DNA of 64,000 nucleotides from Bradyrhizobium sp. 195 (lineage in GTDB: Bacteria > Pseudomonadota > Alphaproteobacteria > Rhizobiales > Xanthobacteraceae). Shown here in pieces: positions 36,826-45,897 of the stretch. The notes below the pieces were generated by a model. That model was not told where the DNA came from. It was given only the letters and a program-made list of their open reading frames with translations, and made no database searches. The stretch lies in the NCBI RefSeq assembly GCF_023101665.1, contig NZ_CP082161.1, positions 5,952,001 to 6,016,000 of the forward strand, read 5' to 3'. Within the stretch, counting starts at the first letter, position 1; each line of letters begins with the position of its first letter. Made by a program: the position numbers and the translations under genes.

Positions 36826-37326
36826 TTCTCTTCCTCCCGAAATTGAGCTGAGATCCCCAGCTTGTTGCCATGCACAAATCTTCGCTGCCGCAGCCCGCAG
36901 CCCGCAGCCCGCGCGGCCCTACGGCATCATTCTTCATATTTCGCTGAAACTTCCCCCGCCGCTTTCGGCGCTCGCACTACGGCCTTCGTGTTGAAATGAT
37001 TGGGTACGCAACGCTACTGGGGAAAATGGAAGCAGACTTCTTGGCACCTCGGATCACGCAACTGTTGCGCGATGAACCGCGGGCTTTCTAGTGGTCGCGC
37101 CGGATCATTCAAGGTTCAACTCGACGTGTCTATTTTGTGAGGACTCTTACGTCAAGAACGTGTCCACGACGCCACGAACCTCGTCCATGGCGACCGCCGG
37201 TGACAGCCAGGGCCGAGCCTCGATCGCAAACACGTCGTGCATGTCGCACGATGGCTAGGTTACCGGCCAGCCATGACAGGAATGATTCCCCTGCTGCGTC
37301 GATTCGACGCGACGAGACCCACACCG
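36826..37326. other. 501-base intergenic region upstream of the beta-helix pair
   Basis: Holds the promoter region of the minus-strand beta-helix genes and the 3' flank of the metalloprotease gene. A heptamer CCGCAGC is repeated three times in tandem at 36888-36908. No terminator and no convincing -35/-10 pair were identified. A 97-residue minus-strand frame (37130-37423) overlaps the protease end and lacks any recognisable domain. Confidence 0.4.
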
Positions 37327-40300
37327 TCAGCTGAGCAGGAAGCCGGGCCCGTGCAGGTTGTGAAGAAAATCGGCCACGATGTCGAACGCAGCTGTGTCGT
37401 GGCTTCCCGTCAGTTGAGTCCACTGCTCCGGCGTGGTCTGCACATTGGCTGGCGCGGGCATGGCGTCCGGTAGCTCGGACAAAGTCGTCAATGAGGTCCC
37501 GCCTTCGGTGAAGTTGAACGCAAAGCCATCGCCGGAGGTCCCGGGCCCCGCCGTGGCGGGCGGCGCCGCGCCGATGGTGCCGTCGCCATTGAAGTCTTGA
37601 TGGAGCGTCGGCTCGAGCGCTTTCAGAGACGCATCAGTCCCCAGCACTTCGGGAGCCGCGGCAAGGGTGGTCTGGAAGTTGCCGGTGCTGTCCGTGCTCC
37701 AGACAGAATAGTGCGCGTTCGCGGAGTTCTTCCAGACGACGTCATAACCACCGCCCGACACCTGCTCGGCGGCAATGACCGACCACGTGCCGAAATTCGC
37801 CGCGATCACCGTAGCCCCGGCATATTTCAGCGCGGGGCCGGTGCCGGTCGAGATGTCGGCCAGGTAATAGGTGCTACCTGACAGGATCGTTTTAGTCGAG
37901 CCGAACGACTCGATCGTGGCGCCGCTGATGGCGACGCCGATCGTGCCGTCGCCGTTGAGATCCTGATGGAGCGTCGGCTCCAGTGCCTGCAGGGACGCAT
38001 CAGTCCCCAGCACTTCGGGAGCCGCGGCAAGCGTGGTCTGGAAGTTGCCGGTGCTATCCGTGCTCCAGACGGAATAGTGCGCGTTCGCCGAATTCTTCCA
38101 GACGACGTCATAACCGCCGCCCGACACCTGCTCGGCGGCAATGACCGACCACGTGCCGAAATTCGCTGCGATCACCGTAGCCCCGGCATATTTCAGGGCG
38201 GGGCCGGTGCCGGTCGAAATGTCGGCCAGGTAATAGGTGCTCCCTGACAGGACCGTTTTGGTCGAGCCCAACGCCTCGATCGTGACGCCGCTGACGACGG
38301 GGGCGACGGGGACCCCGGTCGTGCCGTCGCCGTTGAGATCCTGATGGAGCGTCGGCTCCAGTGCCTGCAGGGACGCATCAGTCCCCAGCACTTCGGGAGC
38401 CGCGGCAAGCGTGGTCTGGAAGTTGCCGGTGCTGTCAGTACTCCAGACGGAATAGTGCGCGTTCGCCGAATTCTTCCAGACGACGTCATAACCACCGCCC
38501 GTCACCTGCTCGGCGGCAATGACCGACCACGTGCCGAAATTCGCCGCGATCACCGTAGCGCCGGCATATTTCAGGGTGGGTCCGGTGCCGGTCGAGATGT
38601 CGGCCAGGTAATAGGTGCTCCCTGACAGGACCGTTTTGGTCGAGCCCAACGCCTCGATCGTGACACCGCTGATGACGGGGACCCCGATCGTGCCGTCGCC
38701 GTTGATATCTTGATGGAGCGTCGGCTCCAGTGCCTGCAGGGACGCATCGGTCCCCAGCACTTCGCCGGCGGCGGCAAGCGTGGTCTGGAAGTTGCCGGTG
38801 CTGTCAGTACTCCAGACGGAATAGTGCGCGTTCGCCGAATTCTTCCAGACGACGTCATAACCACCGCCCGTCACCTGCTCGGCGGCAATGACCGACCACG
38901 TGCCGAAATTCGCCGCGATCACCGTAGCGCCGGCATATTTCAGGGTGGGTCCGGTGCCGGTCGAGATGTCGGCCAGGTAATAGGTGCTCCCTGACAGGAC
39001 CGTTTTGGTCGAGCCCAACGCCTCGATCGTGACACCGCTGATGACGGGGACCCCGATCGTGCCGTCGCCGTTGATATCTTGATGGAGCGTCGGCTCCAGT
39101 GCCTGCAGGGACGCATCGGTCCCCAGCACTTCGCCGGCGGCGGCAAGCGTGGTCTGGAAGTTGCCGGTGCTGTCCGTGCTCCAGACGGAATAGTGCGCGT
39201 TCGCCGAATTCTTCCAGACGACGTCGTAACCGCCGCCCGACACCTGCTCGGCGGCAACGACCGACCACGTGCCGTAGTCGGGCGCGTTGACGACAGAGCC
39301 GCCAAATTTCAGGGTCGGCCCGGTGCCGGTCGAGATGTTGTTCAGGTAATAGTTGCTGCCGGATAGCACCGCACTCGTCGAGCCGAACGCCTCGATCACG
39401 ATCGTCAGGCTGGAGCTTGCGATGGTGCCATCGGCGAATTTGAAGGACTCGATACTCGTGGCGGTATCGGTGCCGTCAGGGGAACCACTGCGCAGGTCGA
39501 CCAGGGTGAAGGTTTGCGTCGTGGCATTGTAGGAAATCGTGTAGTTGGCCCGGCTGCCCGAGTACACCGCGGTATCGCTGCCGGTGCCGCCGAGGATGGT
39601 GTCGTTGCCGCCGCCGCCGGTGATCGTATCGTTGCCCGAGCCGCCGTTCAGCGTGTTGGCGATGGCGTTGCCGATGATGGTGTCGTTGCCGGACCCGCCG
39701 GTGGCGTTGTCGATGTAGGAGCGAGCGTCGCCGTTATAGAGATAGGCGTTGTAGACGTTGCCCGACGCGTAATGGCCGTCGCCGAGATAGGCCAGCTGCA
39801 CGGAGGAGAACACCGACGAGGCGCCGGGATTGAGGTTGATGCTCAAGTTCGTCGTGTAGTTCGAGAGGTCGTAGGTATCGACGCCGCCGCCGTCCCAGAC
39901 GGTCTCGTAGATGCGGTTGGCCGAGCCGCCGGCGCCGCCGCCCGGCGCGAGCTGCCCGACGCCGTTGATGAACTCCTGTCCGGTGGTCGGATTCCAGGTG
40001 TAGACGGTGCCGCTGCTCTGGGTCGTGTAGTCCGCGCCGTACATCGTCTGGAGCGCGAGGATATCGTTGGCCATGTAGGTCTGCGAATATCCGTACGCCT
40101 CGTTGGTGTAGCCGGACGTGGTCGAACCACCGACATAGCTGCGATAGCTCATGACGGTGTATTCGCTGTCGTCATGCGCGCTCGGCACCGCGACGTTGGC
40201 GGGGCCGCCGGCCTCCTGGCTGTGTTTGAGGCCGAGGGCGTGGCCGAGCTCGTGCAGCGCGGTGGTGAAGTAATAATTGCCGAGCTTGGCCAGAGAGAAA

Positions 40301-40671
40301 TTGTATTGGGTGCCGAACCAGGCGTCGCCGCCGGATGCATAATTGCCGGGATAGTAGGCGTAGGCGGTCGGATTGGCCGCCGGCGACTGCGCGATCATGA
40401 TGTCGGCGCCGTTGGTACCCGCATACTGGATATCGGCGTTGGTGTAACTGAGGATCAGCCCGATCGCGTAATTGATCGCTGCCTGGATCTGCGTGGGCAC
40501 CGAGGCAAAGCCCGACTTGGTCGGCTCGCTGCTGCCGCCGTAATACGGATTGGAGTAATCGCTGGCTGCGTCGGGAAAGCTATAGGTGATCGCGCCAGAC
40601 CATTTGTAGCCCGATAGCAGGCCGTCGATCTCGGCGTTGTTGGTGGCACTGACATTAACAGCGGTAGCCAA
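37327..40671 (-). CDS. Serralysin-type metalloprotease with Trp-rich tandem repeats
   Basis: 1114 residues. The zinc site HELGHALGLKH (140-150) and Met-turn VMSY (about 173-176) define an M10 metzincin protease; the third histidine and spacing are canonical. RTX-like calcium nonapeptides follow (GGSGNDTI, NGGSGNDTITGGGGNDTI, about residues 330-350), then five tandem units of about 123 residues. Each has WSVIAAEQ, GYDVVWKN and YSVWSTDS cores and ends in an EF-hand-like DINGDGTIG; they resemble the tryptophan-rich W_rich_C domain. No signal peptide is present, so type I secretion is expected, but no transporter is nearby. Ends in a short unrelated tail. Confidence 0.88.
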   Translation of the reverse strand: MATAVNVSATNNAEIDGLLSGYKWSGAITYSFPDAASDYSNPYYGGSSEPTKSGFASVPTQIQAAINYAIGLILSYTNADIQYAGTNGADIMIAQSPAANPTAYAYYPGNYASGGDAWFGTQYNFSLAKLGNYYFTTALHELGHALGLKHSQEAGGPANVAVPSAHDDSEYTVMSYRSYVGGSTTSGYTNEAYGYSQTYMANDILALQTMYGADYTTQSSGTVYTWNPTTGQEFINGVGQLAPGGGAGGSANRIYETVWDGGGVDTYDLSNYTTNLSINLNPGASSVFSSVQLAYLGDGHYASGNVYNAYLYNGDARSYIDNATGGSGNDTIIGNAIANTLNGGSGNDTITGGGGNDTILGGTGSDTAVYSGSRANYTISYNATTQTFTLVDLRSGSPDGTDTATSIESFKFADGTIASSSLTIVIEAFGSTSAVLSGSNYYLNNISTGTGPTLKFGGSVVNAPDYGTWSVVAAEQVSGGGYDVVWKNSANAHYSVWSTDSTGNFQTTLAAAGEVLGTDASLQALEPTLHQDINGDGTIGVPVISGVTIEALGSTKTVLSGSTYYLADISTGTGPTLKYAGATVIAANFGTWSVIAAEQVTGGGYDVVWKNSANAHYSVWSTDSTGNFQTTLAAAGEVLGTDASLQALEPTLHQDINGDGTIGVPVISGVTIEALGSTKTVLSGSTYYLADISTGTGPTLKYAGATVIAANFGTWSVIAAEQVTGGGYDVVWKNSANAHYSVWSTDSTGNFQTTLAAAPEVLGTDASLQALEPTLHQDLNGDGTTGVPVAPVVSGVTIEALGSTKTVLSGSTYYLADISTGTGPALKYAGATVIAANFGTWSVIAAEQVSGGGYDVVWKNSANAHYSVWSTDSTGNFQTTLAAAPEVLGTDASLQALEPTLHQDLNGDGTIGVAISGATIESFGSTKTILSGSTYYLADISTGTGPALKYAGATVIAANFGTWSVIAAEQVSGGGYDVVWKNSANAHYSVWSTDSTGNFQTTLAAAPEVLGTDASLKALEPTLHQDFNGDGTIGAAPPATAGPGTSGDGFAFNFTEGGTSLTTLSELPDAMPAPANVQTTPEQWTQLTGSHDTAAFDIVADFLHNLHGPGFLLS
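37560..39400 (-). repeat. Five tandem ~369-bp repeats in the metalloprotease gene
   Basis: Unit boundaries recur at 37897, 38263, 38641, 39010 and 39379 (spacings 366, 378, 369, 369). The block 38431-38799 is repeated at 38800-39168 with no difference seen by eye, so at least one duplication is very recent. Outer units differ by scattered substitutions. Confidence 0.9.
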
Positions 40672-40873
40672 TGGACTCTCCAGAGCAACGCATCGCGTGC
40701 GATTCGGGACAGAAGCACATGATTCTAGCTTGAGAGTTAAACGTTTGGTTTAAATTGCGTCGCGAAGTCTCCGCCCCTTCCATAAGACCGTGTTAGCCAT
40801 CAAGTTCCGTAGTCATACGGGTCCGTACAAGAGCTCTGTTCCCGCGGCGGCACCTGTGACTTGCAGGGGTTTC

Positions 40874-41176
40874 ATGAAGCGAAGCTTACTCCTTGCCGGC
40901 CTGTTTGGCACCCTGACCGCGCTCGCCGGACGGGATCATCAACCCTTCGGAGGACTGCCCGTCATGGTGGAGAAGGCCAATGCGGACGAGAACGGCAAGG
41001 CGGGACGCGCGCCCTCCATGCCGATGGCCCGAGATCCCGCCGTTGCCGTGGCAGAGGAATACGAAGCCGCTCGCCGGAAAGGAACGCGGGAGGCCTTCGA
41101 GCTCTTCATCGCACGTCACGGCGATGACCCCCTCGCCGAACAGGCGCGCGCGGAGTTGAAGCGCCTCTCGCGCTGA
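40874..41176 (+). CDS. Small exported protein of unknown function
   Basis: 100 residues from ATG 40874, preceded by GCAGGGG. A hydrophobic N-terminus (LLLAGLFGTLTALAG) looks like a signal peptide. The C-terminal half AVAEEYEAARRKGTREAFELFIARHGDDPLAEQARAEL (quoted in part) is a helical motif of the EYxxARxxGTxxAxxxFxxxHP type, which also appears at the ends of caspase-like proteins in this bacterial group. An in-frame start at 40790 adds sequence with no hydrophobic leader logic. Sits alone between the protease and the CoA-transferase. Confidence 0.6.
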   Translation: MKRSLLLAGLFGTLTALAGRDHQPFGGLPVMVEKANADENGKAGRAPSMPMARDPAVAVAEEYEAARRKGTREAFELFIARHGDDPLAEQARAELKRLSR

Positions 41177-41294
41177 TCTCAGGGACCGCATCAGGCATGG
41201 CATTTCGGCAGGCTGCATCGGCGCCGGGCCGGGCTTGTCGCATGATCTTTCGGCACTATGGTAGGCCCGCAATCTGTCCCGGAGCAATTCAAAG

Positions 41295-42488
41295 ATGCCT
41301 TTTCCGCATGCCTCGGAAGCCCTGTCGCGCTTCACCGTGCTCGATCTGACCCGCGTCCGCTCCGGGCCCACCTGCGTGCGGCAACTGGCGGACTGGGGCG
41401 CGAATGTCGTCAAGATCGATGCGCTGACCGAGGACGCCGGCGGCGAGCAGCCGGGCGGCCCGCGCCGAGGTTCCGATTTCCAGAATTTGCATCGCAACAA
41501 GCGGGCCATGACGCTGAACCTGAAGGACGAACGCGGGCTCGCCGTGTTCAAGCGCCTCGCTGCCAAGGCCGACGTCGTGGTCGAGAATTTCCGGCCCGAC
41601 GTGAAGAAGAAGCTCGGCATCGACTACGAGAGTCTCGCCAAGATCAATCCACGTATCGTCTACGGCAGCATCTCCGGCTTCGGCCAGGACGGGCCCTATC
41701 ACAAGCGGCCCGGCTTCGATCAGATCGCGCAAGGCATGGGCGGGCTGATGTCGATCACCGGGGCACCGGGCGAAGGCCCGATGCGGGTCGGCATTCCCGT
41801 CGCCGATCTGACGGCCGGCCTGTTCTGCGCCATGGGCATCCTCACCGCGCTGCTCGAGCGCGAGGTCTCGGGCAAGGGCCAGTGGGTGCAGACCTCGCTG
41901 CTGCAGGCCCAGATCTTCATGCTCGACTTCCAGGCCGCGCGCTGGCTGATGGAGCAGGAGGTCGCCAAGCAGGCCGGCAACAACCATCCGACCAGCATCC
42001 CGACCGGCGTGTTCAAGACCTCGGACGGCTACATCAACATCGCCACGACGGGCGGGCGGATCTGGGAGCGCTGCGCCCAGGCGATTGGCGCACCGGAGCT
42101 CTATGCCCATCCCGACTATGCGACGGCCCCTTCCCGCTCCAAGAACCGCGACGCGCTCAACGCCGAAATCGAGAAGCGCACGGTGACGAAGTCGACCGAA
42201 ACCTGGGTCCGCGAGCTCAACGAGGCCGGCGTGCCCTGCGGACCGATCTACGCCATCGACCAGATGTTCGAGGACGCCCAAGTCAAGCATCTTGGCATCG
42301 CGCAGGACGTGCCGAACGACGAGGGCCGCCATATCCGCCTGGTCGGCCAACCCGTGACGCTGTCACGCACGCCGAGCAGGATGGTGGCGCGGCCGCCGGA
42401 ATTCGGCGAGCAGACCGACGAGGTGCTGAAGGAGTTCGGCCTCACTGCGGAGGAGATCAGCAAGCTGCGGGACGCGAAGGTGGTGTGA
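41295..42488 (+). CDS. CaiB/BaiF family CoA-transferase
   Basis: 397 residues. Class III CoA-transferase moving CoA between acyl groups through a mixed anhydride on aspartate. Family motifs: LDLTRVRSGPTCVRQLADWGA at the N-terminus, VVVENFRPDVKKKLG (about 95-110), GFGQDGPYHKRPGFDQIAQGMGG and the SITGAPGEGPMRVG region. Position and length match CaiB/formyl-CoA transferase-like enzymes. The acid substrate is unknown. It is followed by a bidirectional terminator shared with the convergent porin gene. Confidence 0.9.
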   Translation: MPFPHASEALSRFTVLDLTRVRSGPTCVRQLADWGANVVKIDALTEDAGGEQPGGPRRGSDFQNLHRNKRAMTLNLKDERGLAVFKRLAAKADVVVENFRPDVKKKLGIDYESLAKINPRIVYGSISGFGQDGPYHKRPGFDQIAQGMGGLMSITGAPGEGPMRVGIPVADLTAGLFCAMGILTALLEREVSGKGQWVQTSLLQAQIFMLDFQAARWLMEQEVAKQAGNNHPTSIPTGVFKTSDGYINIATTGGRIWERCAQAIGAPELYAHPDYATAPSRSKNRDALNAEIEKRTVTKSTETWVRELNEAGVPCGPIYAIDQMFEDAQVKHLGIAQDVPNDEGRHIRLVGQPVTLSRTPSRMVARPPEFGEQTDEVLKEFGLTAEEISKLRDAKVV

Positions 42489-42513
42489 ACGTCGCTTGCA
42501 CCGTCTCCAACGA

Positions 42514-42540
42514 CAAAGCCCGGCGTGAGGCCGGGCTTTG
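42514..42540. terminator. Bidirectional terminator between CoA-transferase and porin genes
   Basis: CAAAGCCCGGC / GCCGGGCTTTG, an 11-base perfect stem with a 5-base loop, lies between two convergent stops (42488 and 42567). U-runs are short on both sides. Confidence 0.65.
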
Positions 42541-42566
42541 CTTCTTGTTGGACGCCTCTGTTGATC

Positions 42567-43448
42567 TCAGTATCTGGCGACGATCGGGCCACCAAACTGA
42601 TAGTTGATGCCGGCGCGCAGGATGTGATCGGTAAAGCGCGACGAGACGTTGGCACTGATGGGAAGAGCCGGCGACAAGGTGAACGGGCCGGACGAGAAAC
42701 GTCCAAGATCCATGTAGAGATATTCGAGCTTGGCGCTCCAGTTCTGGGTGATCTTGCCCTCGACGCCGACGCCGGCGGTCCAGCCGACGCGCGTGGTTGA
42801 GTTGGAGCCGACCGATGCAATCGGAGCGCCAAAGGGCGCAAGGGCGCTGAAGCCGGTCATCGTGCCTGTGGTCTTGATTTCGCCAAACGCCAGACCGCCG
42901 GTACCGTAGAACAGCACCTTCGGGGTCGCCAGGATACCGACGCGGCCCCTGACCGTGCCGAACCACTGGAGCTTCTGGTCGATCGTCAACGTCGTGCCAG
43001 CCAGACCGCCGGGCGGCAAGAAGGTCAGGCCGGGAAGACAGGGTCCGGCGACCGGCGCGACGGCAGTACCGACGCAGCTGAAGCCGGCGCTGCCCTTCTC
43101 GCCCGACCACTGGAGGTCGCCCTCGATGCCGTAGACCCAGTTGGCATTTTGCCAATTGTAGCCGGCTTGGCCGCCCGCGATACCGCCGTTCATGTCGAAC
43201 GCCGCATTGGTGATGGAGCCGGCCGGAGGCGCGATCGGTGCGCCGGTCGGCGTGTTAAAATAGGATACGTCGGTGCGCGAACGGCCCCAGCTGTAGCCAC
43301 CATTGGCGCCGACGTAGAAGCCGGTCCAGCTCCAGACTGGATCGGCGATAGGCGCCTTCACATAGGGGCGCGCCGCGAGATCAGCAGCCAGAGCACCCGT
43401 CGCGAACAGCGACATCGCCGCCGCCATTCCAATCACGATCCGCTTCAT
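42567..43448 (-). CDS. Outer-membrane beta-barrel porin-like protein
   Basis: 293 residues. Signal peptide MKRIVIGMAAAMSLFATGALAAD, then WTGFYVGANGGYSWG, the standard opening of the Omp25/Omp31-type 8-stranded barrels (OMP_b-brl). Alternating strands include VYGIEGDLQWSG and GGLAFGEIKT, and the protein ends with INYQFGGPIVARY, the aromatic C-terminus expected for BAM. ATG 43448 has GGAGGGGG upstream. The frame stays open far upstream (to 45536), but that extension lies across tctA in another frame and is not coding. Confidence 0.88.
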   Translation of the reverse strand: MKRIVIGMAAAMSLFATGALAADLAARPYVKAPIADPVWSWTGFYVGANGGYSWGRSRTDVSYFNTPTGAPIAPPAGSITNAAFDMNGGIAGGQAGYNWQNANWVYGIEGDLQWSGEKGSAGFSCVGTAVAPVAGPCLPGLTFLPPGGLAGTTLTIDQKLQWFGTVRGRVGILATPKVLFYGTGGLAFGEIKTTGTMTGFSALAPFGAPIASVGSNSTTRVGWTAGVGVEGKITQNWSAKLEYLYMDLGRFSSGPFTLSPALPISANVSSRFTDHILRAGINYQFGGPIVARY

Positions 43449-43600
43449 GGAGAACCCCCTCCGCACAATTTTGTGATCGGAACATACGCCACCGCCTCCC
43501 CAAAGGCTGTGCCATGCCGGCAACATCCAGAAACAATCGCGGCGTGTGGCGCTCCGGACCACAACGACACGGCGTCGATTATGTAATTGAATCAGAAAGA

Positions 43601-45124
43601 TTATATTTGTTGCGATGGCGCCCTGGTCCGCTGCGTCCATCCGACGCGGGAGAGCATGCGGTCGATCACCGGCCAGAACAGCAGCACGATCGCCAGGGTC
43701 GTGATCGAGCCGACCAGGCCGTTCGACCAGAACACCTTGAGGTCGCCGCCGGAGCCGATCATCGACAGACGAAAAGCATCCTCGGCACGGTTGCCAAGCA
43801 CCAGGGCCAGCGTGAATGGCGCCAGCGGAATGCCGATCTTCTTGAAGACGTAGCCGACGATGCCGAAGCCGAGCATCAGCCAGATGTCGAACATCGCGTT
43901 CTGGATCGCATAGGCCCCGATCGCGCAGGACACTACGATCATCGGCGCCACCGCGGCGAACGGCACGCGCAGGATCGAGGCGAAGATCGGCACCGTCGTC
44001 AGCACCAGCACGAGGCCGACGACGTTGCCGAGATACATCGAGGCGATCAGGCCCCAGACGAAGTCCTTGTGCTCGACGAACAGCAGCGGGCCCGGATTGA
44101 GCCCCCACACCATCAGGCCGCCGAGCAGGATCGCCGCGGTGCCCGAACCGGGAATGCCGAGCGCCAGCATCGGCAGCAGCGCCGAGGTGCCGGAGGCATG
44201 TGCCGCCGTCTCCGGCGCGAACACGCCCTCGATGCGCCCCTTGCCGAAACTTTCGGGATCCTTGGCGAAACGCTTGGCAAGGTTGTAGCCCATGAAGGAG
44301 GCCGCGATCGCGCCGCCCGGGGTGATGCCGAGCCAGCAGCCGATGAAGGAGGAGCGCAGCAGCGTCACCCAGTATTTCGGCAGGTCCTTCCAGACGCCGA
44401 GCACGACGCGGAGCGAAATGCTCGCCGCATGTCCGCGCAGCGCCAGCCGCTCCTCCATGGTCAGCAGGATCTCGCTGATGCCGAACAGGCCGATGACGGC
44501 GACCAGGAAGTTGATGCCGCGGAGCAGCTCCGGCGAGCCGAAGGTCATGCGCAGATTGCCCGACACGGTATCCATGCCGATGCCGGCCAGCAGCAACCCC
44601 AGCGACATCGAGATGACCGTCTTGTGCTTGGCCTCGCGCCCCAATCCGACGAAGGAGCAGAAGGTGAGCAGATAAACCGCGAAGAACTCGGGCGGGCCGA
44701 ACTTCAACGCAAAGGACGAGATCATCGGCGCAAGGAACGTGATCAGGAGCACCGCGACCAGCGAGCCGATGAAGGAGGATGTGAACGCCGCGGTCAGCGC
44801 CTCCGCCGCCCTGCCCTGCTGCGCCATCGGATAGCCGTCGAATGTGGTCGCGACCGACCAGGCCTCGCCAGGGATGTTGAACAGGATCGAGGTGATGGCA
44901 CCGCCGAACAGCGCACCCCAATAGATGCAGGACAGCATCACGATGGCCGAGGTCGGATCCATCGTGAAGGTGAGCGGCAACAGGATCGCAACGCCGTTGG
45001 GGCCGCCGAGACCCGGCAGCACGCCGACGAAGATGCCGAGCACCAGCCCGACCATCATCAGCACGACCGTCTTCCACGTCAGCAGAACGACAAAACCGTG
45101 AAGCAGGAGACCGAAAGCTTCCAT
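43601..45124 (-). CDS. tctA: Tripartite tricarboxylate transporter large permease TctA
   Basis: 507 residues with 11-12 hydrophobic helices. Signature sequences are PGLGGPNGVAILLPLTF (residues about 37-53), the PGEAWSVATTFDGYPMA loop (about 85-101), and TPGGAIAASFMGYN and GIPGSGTAAILLGGLM in the second half, giving the internal repeat of the TctA family. It imports a carboxylate with the periplasmic binding protein, driven by ion gradient. Immediately follows tctB. Confidence 0.94.
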   Translation of the reverse strand: MEAFGLLLHGFVVLLTWKTVVLMMVGLVLGIFVGVLPGLGGPNGVAILLPLTFTMDPTSAIVMLSCIYWGALFGGAITSILFNIPGEAWSVATTFDGYPMAQQGRAAEALTAAFTSSFIGSLVAVLLITFLAPMISSFALKFGPPEFFAVYLLTFCSFVGLGREAKHKTVISMSLGLLLAGIGMDTVSGNLRMTFGSPELLRGINFLVAVIGLFGISEILLTMEERLALRGHAASISLRVVLGVWKDLPKYWVTLLRSSFIGCWLGITPGGAIAASFMGYNLAKRFAKDPESFGKGRIEGVFAPETAAHASGTSALLPMLALGIPGSGTAAILLGGLMVWGLNPGPLLFVEHKDFVWGLIASMYLGNVVGLVLVLTTVPIFASILRVPFAAVAPMIVVSCAIGAYAIQNAMFDIWLMLGFGIVGYVFKKIGIPLAPFTLALVLGNRAEDAFRLSMIGSGGDLKVFWSNGLVGSITTLAIVLLFWPVIDRMLSRVGWTQRTRAPSQQI

Positions 45125-45136
45125 CGCAAATTCCGC

Positions 45137-45679
45137 CTAGCGACCGAAGGCCGCTTCGAGCGGCCCTTTCGGCATGATGACGTCGAAGGCGATGTCGAAG
45201 GTGACGAACATGATCGCCGTGAACAGGAAGGCGGTGAGCAGCGACTTCCACATCGCGATCTTGCCGACGAAGCGCATGAAGCCCGAGATCAGGAGGAAGC
45301 TCGCGACATAGAGGCCGAGGAACTGCATCACCAGGCAGAACAGCAGCGTCGGCACAAATACCGCCAGCACGCGGCGGGCCTGCGCGCGCGTGACGAAGGT
45401 TCCGGACGCGGTACGACGCCCAAGCAGGGCCACGATCAGGCCGTAGAGGCTGCCGCCGCCGAGGATGACCGAGAGATAGAATGGGAAATAACCGGGTTCG
45501 GGCCCGGTCGAATCCCAGGACGCGCCGGTGCGCCAATTGTCGTAGCCGAGCGTCACGGCCAGCGCGAGCAACAGGAGACAGACGACGATCTCGATCGTGC
45601 CGGAGGAGACGACGGAGGGCGAGTCGTCTTCAGGCGCGGTCGGATCGTCGACGACGATTTCTAGATCGGTTTGGGACAT
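45137..45679 (-). CDS. tctB: Tripartite tricarboxylate transporter small permease TctB
   Basis: 180 residues from ATG 45679. Four hydrophobic helices (EIVVCLLLLALAVTLG, YFPFYLSVILGGGSLYGLIVALLG, VFVPTLLFCLVMQFLGLY, LLTAFLFTAIMFVTF) and the GPGYFP-like GPEPGYFPFY motif are typical of TctB. A longer frame to 45820 would enter the repeat between tctB and tctC. It is 12 bases upstream of tctA. Confidence 0.88.
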   Translation of the reverse strand: MSQTDLEIVVDDPTAPEDDSPSVVSSGTIEIVVCLLLLALAVTLGYDNWRTGASWDSTGPEPGYFPFYLSVILGGGSLYGLIVALLGRRTASGTFVTRAQARRVLAVFVPTLLFCLVMQFLGLYVASFLLISGFMRFVGKIAMWKSLLTAFLFTAIMFVTFDIAFDVIMPKGPLEAAFGR

Positions 45680-45706
45680 GAGCTCTGGTGCACAGCTGGG
45701 AATTAT

Positions 45707-45890
45707 CAACCTCTCCCCGTTCTTGCGGGAAGAGGTTGAGGCCGCATCCGCGGCCGTTTTTGGAACGCCGAAGCCGAAGCTTCGGCGATGACGAAGCGCC
45801 GGGTGAGGGGCTCTCTCCACGGGCTCGACTCGCGCAGAGAGCCCCTCACCCCAACCCTCTTCCGGTAAGAACGGGGCGAGGGAGAAGAGG
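45707..45890. repeat. Interspersed palindromic element between tctB and tctC
   Basis: Starts with CCTCTCCCCGTTCTTGCGGG, contains AGCCGAAGCTTCGGC (45772-45786), GCGCCGGGTGAGGGGC, and ends with ACCCTCTTCCGGTAAGAACG. The first and last segments are complementary, so the whole unit can fold back on itself. It shares GCGCCGGGTGAGGG and CCCCAACCCTC with the element at 29159-29281, again between co-directional operon genes. Confidence 0.7.
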
Positions 45891-45897
45891 CAGACGG

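Noticed and set aside
37130..37423. 97-codon minus-strand frame after the beta-helix promoter region
   Set aside because: Overlaps the end of the metalloprotease gene in another frame and has no recognisable features.
37560..39400. CRISPR-like array
   Set aside because: Repeats are 366-378 bases, in frame and code for protein domains; there are no short repeats with unique spacers.
42567..45536. 989-codon frame that would extend the porin far upstream
   Set aside because: The extension lies over tctA in another frame; the porin has its own signal peptide and ribosome site at 43448.
43514..45664. 716-codon open frame antisense to tctA/tctB
   Set aside because: Sense frames are clear TctA and TctB; the antisense translation is low-complexity Arg/Gln/His/Asp sequence.
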